Assembly (NCBI GenBank): GCA_964476375.1
Contig: CAYYZW010000079.1
Location: 1 to 34,809, forward strand
From: SAT2750 sp964476375
Lineage (GTDB): Bacteria; Planctomycetota; Planctomycetia; Pirellulales; Pirellulaceae
Direction: 5' to 3'
DNA length: 34,809 bases
This document shows, piece by piece, positions 31,801 through 34,809 of the stretch. Under the pieces are notes generated by a model, which did no database searches, was not told the DNA's origin, and saw only the letters and a program-made list of their open reading frames with translations. Every line of letters starts with the position of its first letter. Positions within the stretch are counted from its first letter, which is position 1. The position numbers were made by a program, and so were the translations under genes.

Positions 31801-32791
31801 CGAGAAGGGAGACCTGCTCTGGAAAAAGGACGCCAACTATCGTCACCGGCCGATCATCGTCGGAGACGAGGTGTTTGCCGAACCGTGGGGGTTTAACCTG
31901 CACACGGGGGAACCCAAGATGCGCGAGCATCCGCTGACCGGGGAACAGACCGTCTGGCAGTTCAGCCGCCCTGGCCATCATTGCGGGCCGATCACGGCGG
32001 CTCCCAACATGCTTTTCTTCCGCAGTGGCTTTACCGGTTATTACGATCTTTATTCGGATAGTGGAACGAGCCATTTCGCCGGCCACCGCATGGGGTGCTG
32101 GGTCAATGCAATTCCCGGAAACGGGCTTCTGATGATCCCGGAAGCGAGTGCGGGATGTGTCTGCCAGTTCTCGATCACCTCGACGGTCGTGATGGAACCG
32201 CGGGTGGATCGAACCAGCTGGCGGATTTACAGTGCCACGGGGCTTACCACGCCGGTCAAGTCGATGGCACTGAATATCGGTGCCCCGGGAGATCGTCGTT
32301 CCGATACCGGAACGCTCTGGCTGGGATGGCCGCGGCCCAAGACCGTTGGCCGCCTGGAATACGACTTTGACATCAAGCCCAAGTACCTTGGGTCGCCACT
32401 GACCTACAGCTTCAATAGTGACTCGATCAAGGTACAGAACGAGGAGACCGAGTGGATTGCGAGTTCCGGAATCCGGGGACTGGGAAGTTTCTCGTTGCCG
32501 CTTTTGGGGAGCGATGATGAACCAGCCCGTTACGAGATCGTATTGCACCTGGTCGTGCTTGACGAAACACAGCAGCGCACCGAGCCGGTGGATATCAAGA
32601 TCCAGGGAGTGGTCGAGGCCAGCGGTGTGGATGTTTTCAAGCAGGCAGGCGGTCCGCTCAAGGCCGTCGCACTCACCTACCAGGTGCAGGTGAAAGATAA
32701 CCTGAAGGTGGAACTCGTGCCGTCGGCAGACCAGCCTGACCTGGAGCTGTTGCCGGTCGTGACGGCGGTCCAGGTCCAGCGACAGCCATGA
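28850..32791 (+). CDS. Large secreted double PQQ-like beta-propeller protein with embedded methyltransferase-like domain
   Basis: The ATG at 28850 begins a signal peptide (MRRLTSSLLMIVFCLVASRL, cleavage near AAD), so the product is exported. Of 1313 residues, about 25-470 form a first PQQ-type propeller (blade motifs such as YCSDAVTGELLWS and CLSVEDGSVVWK). It is interrupted by a coiled-coil insert (about 340-390, with LDLAALKRKRNELGADEY). Residues about 487-657 resemble a class I methyltransferase fold: VILGSEQGRLAYELA (508-522), then IYGVEPDAAKARAARKAL and HADPSEMP. The SAM-loop glycines are degenerate (GSEQG) and the domain would be outside the cytoplasm. Residues about 660-1120 are a second propeller with another charged helical insert (KKKEAELKKLDVRLAV). 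The last 190 residues look like a beta-sandwich, possibly carbohydrate-binding. Function unknown. The dus gene directly follows. Confidence 0.82.
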   Translation: MRRLTSSLLMIVFCLVASRLAADWPTYLHNNARDGGTTESLPRVLAPAWIYSTPAAPELAFSGPRNEPIEGKVMRHRVAFDRALQPVAAGGRVFFGSSVDHNLYCSDAVTGELLWSFYTEGPIRLAPTVWQGKVYFGSDDGFAYCLSVEDGSVVWKDQASLRDERLLARGRLISRWPVRTGVLVLDGIAYFGAGVFPHETIYLVARDATTGALVWRNDHISQEDAGRNPLSPQGYLLANEKYLFVPSGRSLPAAFLRETGEELHQKKYSWRSTAGGVVGSSRALLADGQIYSAGAQHFLALDQDSGSVGFAWIDGRQLVVSGDKGFVATEKKIVAIDRVAHAKATIERQQLNLDLAALKRKRNELGADEYAAQTQAMEAKIQQLGQVGSLWETESPLGSSLIVTRNLLFAGGAGKVASFDVETGEQVWQAEVEGEAMGLVASDGTLLVSTDTGKIYGFLDATRVKDKPAQWPRQYVENPYPKDEWTEIYAETAKAILEGSGQQDGFCVILGSEQGRLAYELARRSSLRIYGVEPDAAKARAARKALDRAGLHGSRITILHADPSEMPVSNFFANLVVSDSLVRHGSMPVKNDGWTRIVKPCGGVVCFAVPAEAARQHGLTQEKVTATLAGIGMEATQTQLKLFPEKDGLLATLTRGKLPGAGEWSHQYGNVANTLTSDDHRLKGGLGILWYGDPGPSQMVNRHEGASAPLSTNGRMFIQGTDSVMCYDAYNGMFLWEANNPGALRTGVFNNEETSNLAATDDALFVAVNDTCTMYEASSGTILHEFKAPQSDDGVPRVWGYIAHSDGLLIGTSTIRKELAASLRRRGHTVENETDALFAYDVKTGKQKWLYRGKNVLHVTIAIDDGRIFFIDSSISSAQREALLRQDKSELKNLGPEEAKKKEAELKKLDVRLAVAIDLQTGEKVWSRAVDVTDCSRVGIGGGQLTLMAHDGHVLICGANANGHYWRQFLSGQFSTRRLVVLTAEKGDLLWKKDANYRHRPIIVGDEVFAEPWGFNLHTGEPKMREHPLTGEQTVWQFSRPGHHCGPITAAPNMLFFRSGFTGYYDLYSDSGTSHFAGHRMGCWVNAIPGNGLLMIPEASAGCVCQFSITSTVVMEPRVDRTSWRIYSATGLTTPVKSMALNIGAPGDRRSDTGTLWLGWPRPKTVGRLEYDFDIKPKYLGSPLTYSFNSDSIKVQNEETEWIASSGIRGLGSFSLPLLGSDDEPARYEIVLHLVVLDETQQRTEPVDIKIQGVVEASGVDVFKQAGGPLKAVALTYQVQVKDNLKVELVPSADQPDLELLPVVTAVQVQRQP

Positions 32792-32821
32792 TCGACAGGG
32801 GCTCGTGGCGGGAGGGGAACC

Positions 32822-32827
32822 GGAGGG
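32822..32827 (+). promoter_or_regulatory. Strong ribosome binding site deciding the dus start
   Basis: GGAGGG at 32822-32827 lies 8 bases before the ATG at 32836. It favours this start over the ATG at 32788, which overlaps the upstream stop codon (ATGA) but opens a stretch of unconserved, Arg/Gly-rich sequence. Confidence 0.6.
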
Positions 32828-32835
32828 GGGATCGG

Positions 32836-33930
32836 ATGACAGTTGGTCAGATCGCACCCCTGAAGATCGGTCCGCTGGAATTTGACCTGCCTGCCGTCCA
32901 GGCGGCGCTTTCCGGTTACAGCGACTGGCCGATGAGGGTGATCGCCAAGCGGATGGGGGCCCCCTACACGCTCTGTGAGGTGATGCTCGATAAGTTCCTG
33001 CTGCAGGTTCGCCAGCGCAAGCGGACGCAGCATTTTCTCTGGCACACCGATGAAGAGTACCCTCTCGGGGGCCAGTTAATGGGTGCCGAGCCGGAACAGT
33101 TTGCGGCCGGGGCGGTAAGGCTGGTGGAGGCCGGCTTTGATGTCATCGATATCAACTTCGGTTGTCCTGTCAAGAAAGTGGTCGGCAAGTGTCGAGGCGG
33201 TTTCCACCTGGGGCAGCCCCGGGTCGCACTGGAGATCATCCGGCGGACGCGGCAGGTCGTGAAAGCGGAGATTCCGGTGACGGTAAAGATGCGACGTGGC
33301 ATCGATGACAGCCAGCAGAGTGAGGATAACCTCTACCAGATACTGGAAGGCTGCCTGGAACTGGGCGTGGCGGCGGTGACCGTGCATGGCCGCACGGTAA
33401 AACAGCGATATATTGGCCCCAGCAAGTGGGAATTCCTGCGGCAATTGAAAAATGATTTCCCCACCCTGACGCTGCTTGGCAGCGGTGATCTTTTTTCGGC
33501 AGAAGATTGCCTGGCAATGCTCAGGCAGACCGGTGTGGATGGAGTCACGATTGCCCGCGGTGCTATCGGAAATCCCTGGATTTTCTCGCAGGTAAGGGCC
33601 CTGCTGCGGGGAGAGGTCCTGCCCGGCCCGCCCGGACAGGCGGAACAGCGCGAGATCCTGGCGGAACATTTTGGCCTGGCCCGGGAAATCTATGGGGATG
33701 AGCGGGCTCCGGTAGTGATGCGGAAGTTCGGCATCAAGTACTCGGCACTGCATCCGGATCATCCTGATTTAAGACTCGCTTTCACCCGTGTCCGTTCGGT
33801 GGATGACTGGAAACAGGTGCTGGAGACCTGGTACCGTGACGATGGTGCCGGGTGTTTTCCGGCAGGAGACCTGCACCGGGTTCAGGGAGATGTGACCCCG
33901 GGCGGAGGATCGCCACTGGAGGTTTCCTGA
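32836..33930 (+). CDS. dus: tRNA-dihydrouridine synthase family protein
   Basis: Dus enzymes are FMN-dependent and reduce uridines in the tRNA D-loop with NADPH. With the ATG at 32836 the product has 364 residues. Motifs: the barrel start AALSGYSDWPMRVIAKRMGA (a variant of the usual APMAGVTDxPFR), INFGCPVKKVVGKCRGGFHL with the catalytic Cys in GCP, and VTVKMRRGIDDS. Further on are VTVHGRTVKQRYIGPSKWEF and the FMN-phosphate loop GSGDLFSAEDCLAM with GVTIARGAIGNPWIF. A C-terminal tail of about 35 residues (CFPAGDLHRVQGDVTPGGGS) is unlike the family. Its last 49 bases overlap tail-to-tail with queG on the other strand. It sits 44 bases after the double-propeller gene; co-transcription is possible but there is no functional link. 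Confidence 0.93.
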   Translation: MTVGQIAPLKIGPLEFDLPAVQAALSGYSDWPMRVIAKRMGAPYTLCEVMLDKFLLQVRQRKRTQHFLWHTDEEYPLGGQLMGAEPEQFAAGAVRLVEAGFDVIDINFGCPVKKVVGKCRGGFHLGQPRVALEIIRRTRQVVKAEIPVTVKMRRGIDDSQQSEDNLYQILEGCLELGVAAVTVHGRTVKQRYIGPSKWEFLRQLKNDFPTLTLLGSGDLFSAEDCLAMLRQTGVDGVTIARGAIGNPWIFSQVRALLRGEVLPGPPGQAEQREILAEHFGLAREIYGDERAPVVMRKFGIKYSALHPDHPDLRLAFTRVRSVDDWKQVLETWYRDDGAGCFPAGDLHRVQGDVTPGGGSPLEVS

Positions 33931-34809
33931 AGGTTGTCCGTTCCTTCCAGGGCCTGGCGTATTTCTTCCTGGACGACTGGGTCCTGCTCGATTTCAAGTC
34001 GGCTCTCAAGCAAGGAGACCGACCGGGGAGTTTGAAGTTCGCCCAGGGCCCAGGCAGAGGCCCCGCGAACCAGCGGTTCCTTGTCATGGAGTCCGTGACG
34101 CAGGGCCTCGGTCGCCGCCTGGTGCTGCTGGTTGCCAAGCACGATAGCGGCATTGCGGAGCATGCCGGACCGACGTGTCCGCCAGATGGGGGTCTTGCGA
34201 AAACGGTCCCGGAATGCCTCGTCATCCAGTTCAAACAGCCTGATCAGGTCCAGCGGTGTGAATTCTGGCTGGGGCTGGAAGGCATCCTCGGAGGGGATTG
34301 CCAGGGGGTTGTTCCAGGGGCAGACATCCTGGCAGATGTCACAACCGAAGACCCAGTCACCGCTGGGGCCGCGAAGCGGGCGCGGGACCGGACCGCGAAG
34401 CTCGATGGTCAGGTAGCTGATGCAACGGCTTGCGTCGAGCACGTAGGGCGCGGGGAAGGCGTCCGTGGGGCAGGCGTCCAGGCAGGCCCTGCAGCTGCCG
34501 CAATGATCGGCAGTGAATGGCTCGTCGGCGACCAGGGGTTGGTCGGTAAGCAAAGCTGCCAGGAAGAACCAGCTTCCCAGTTCCCGGTGGATCAGCATCG
34601 TGTTCTTGGCGATCCATCCAAGCCCCGCCCGCTGGGCAAAATCACGTTCTAAAAGAGGGGCCGTGTCCACGACACCCCGAGCCAGGGCACCCGGTGCCGC
34701 CTCCAGAAGAGTGTCCCGAAGCTGCCCGAGACGGTCATGGATGATGTCGTGGTAATCATCGCTGCCGCACGCATAACGTGCCACGCGTCCGCTGCCCGGA
34801 GCAAGAGCA
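33882..34809 (-). CDS. queG: Epoxyqueuosine reductase, C-terminal part (5' end beyond right edge)
   Basis: QueG performs the last step of queuosine synthesis in tRNA, reducing epoxyqueuosine with a cobalamin and two 4Fe-4S clusters. The frame is open to the right edge, so about 309 residues are present and roughly 70 N-terminal residues are missing. Visible are SGRVARYACGSDDYHDIIHD, the cobalamin-binding region RAGLGWIAKNTMLIH and LGSWFFLAALLTD. The ferredoxin cysteines are in HCGSCRACLDACPTDAF and FGCDICQDVCPWN, with SRCISYLTIE between. The C-terminal region contains a HEAT-type helical repeat (LVRGASAWALGELQTPRSVS) as in full-length QueG. Its final 49 bases overlap the 3' end of dus, another tRNA-modification gene, on the opposite strand. 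Confidence 0.95.
   Translation of the reverse strand, partial: ALAPGSGRVARYACGSDDYHDIIHDRLGQLRDTLLEAAPGALARGVVDTAPLLERDFAQRAGLGWIAKNTMLIHRELGSWFFLAALLTDQPLVADEPFTADHCGSCRACLDACPTDAFPAPYVLDASRCISYLTIELRGPVPRPLRGPSGDWVFGCDICQDVCPWNNPLAIPSEDAFQPQPEFTPLDLIRLFELDDEAFRDRFRKTPIWRTRRSGMLRNAAIVLGNQQHQAATEALRHGLHDKEPLVRGASAWALGELQTPRSVSLLESRLEIEQDPVVQEEIRQALEGTDNLQETSSGDPPPGVTSP

Noticed and set aside
30842..32857. Long minus-strand open frame opposite the double-propeller gene
   Set aside because: Shadow of propeller codons; no domain and no ribosome binding site.

Overview
The window looks like chromosomal DNA of a planctomycete (Planctomycetota). The main evidence is a giant secreted protein that opens with the planctomycete surface-protein signature FEPLEDRMMLA and ends in a dockerin-like domain. 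Supporting signs are several PQQ-type beta-propeller proteins, a beta-barrel protein resembling the planctomycete BBP7 group, an ECF sigma factor overlapping a membrane partner gene, high GC, frequent GTG/TTG starts and few strong terminators. I see no phage, insertion sequence, CRISPR array or rRNA. One tRNA gene (tRNA-Cys) is present.

Layout. 1-9.1 kb is the envelope/secretome part: a truncated PQQ-dependent sugar dehydrogenase-like gene (-), a putative outer-membrane beta-barrel (+), a 1706-residue M36-like metalloprotease with a long adhesive tail (+), and a secreted PQQ-like propeller protein (-). 9.4-13.2 kb is housekeeping: a small acidic protein, nadC (-), a ComEA-like helix-hairpin-helix protein and uvrB. 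13.4-20.8 kb is one co-directional block: ECF sigma factor, putative anti-sigma partner, carbamoyltransferase, SxtJ-like membrane protein, DUF5989-like membrane peptide, a multi-pass alkaline-phosphatase-superfamily (LtaS/sulfatase-like) membrane enzyme and an unrecognised single-pass membrane protein. 20.9-23.5 kb holds an orphan NarL/LuxR response regulator, an enolase-superfamily enzyme (-) and a small unknown gene (-). 23.8-26.6 kb holds tRNA-Cys, a NagA-like deacetylase and gnd. 26.6-28.6 kb is an rmlB-rmlA pair (-) for dTDP-sugar synthesis. 28.85 kb to the end holds a 1313-residue secreted double-propeller protein with an embedded methyltransferase-like fold, a tRNA-dihydrouridine synthase and a truncated queG (-).

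How the genes may work together. The 13.4-20.8 kb block is the best candidate for an under-described system. A carbamoyl-transfer enzyme and two small membrane proteins that usually travel with it are followed closely by a membrane-anchored phospho- or sulfo-transfer-like enzyme. A sigma/anti-sigma pair with its own candidate promoter sits upstream. I infer a cell-surface glycan or lipid decoration module; its substrate cannot be read from sequence. The rmlBA pair and the NagA-like enzyme add sugar-nucleotide and amino-sugar metabolism nearby. All functions are family-level inferences from reading the sequence; no database search was run.
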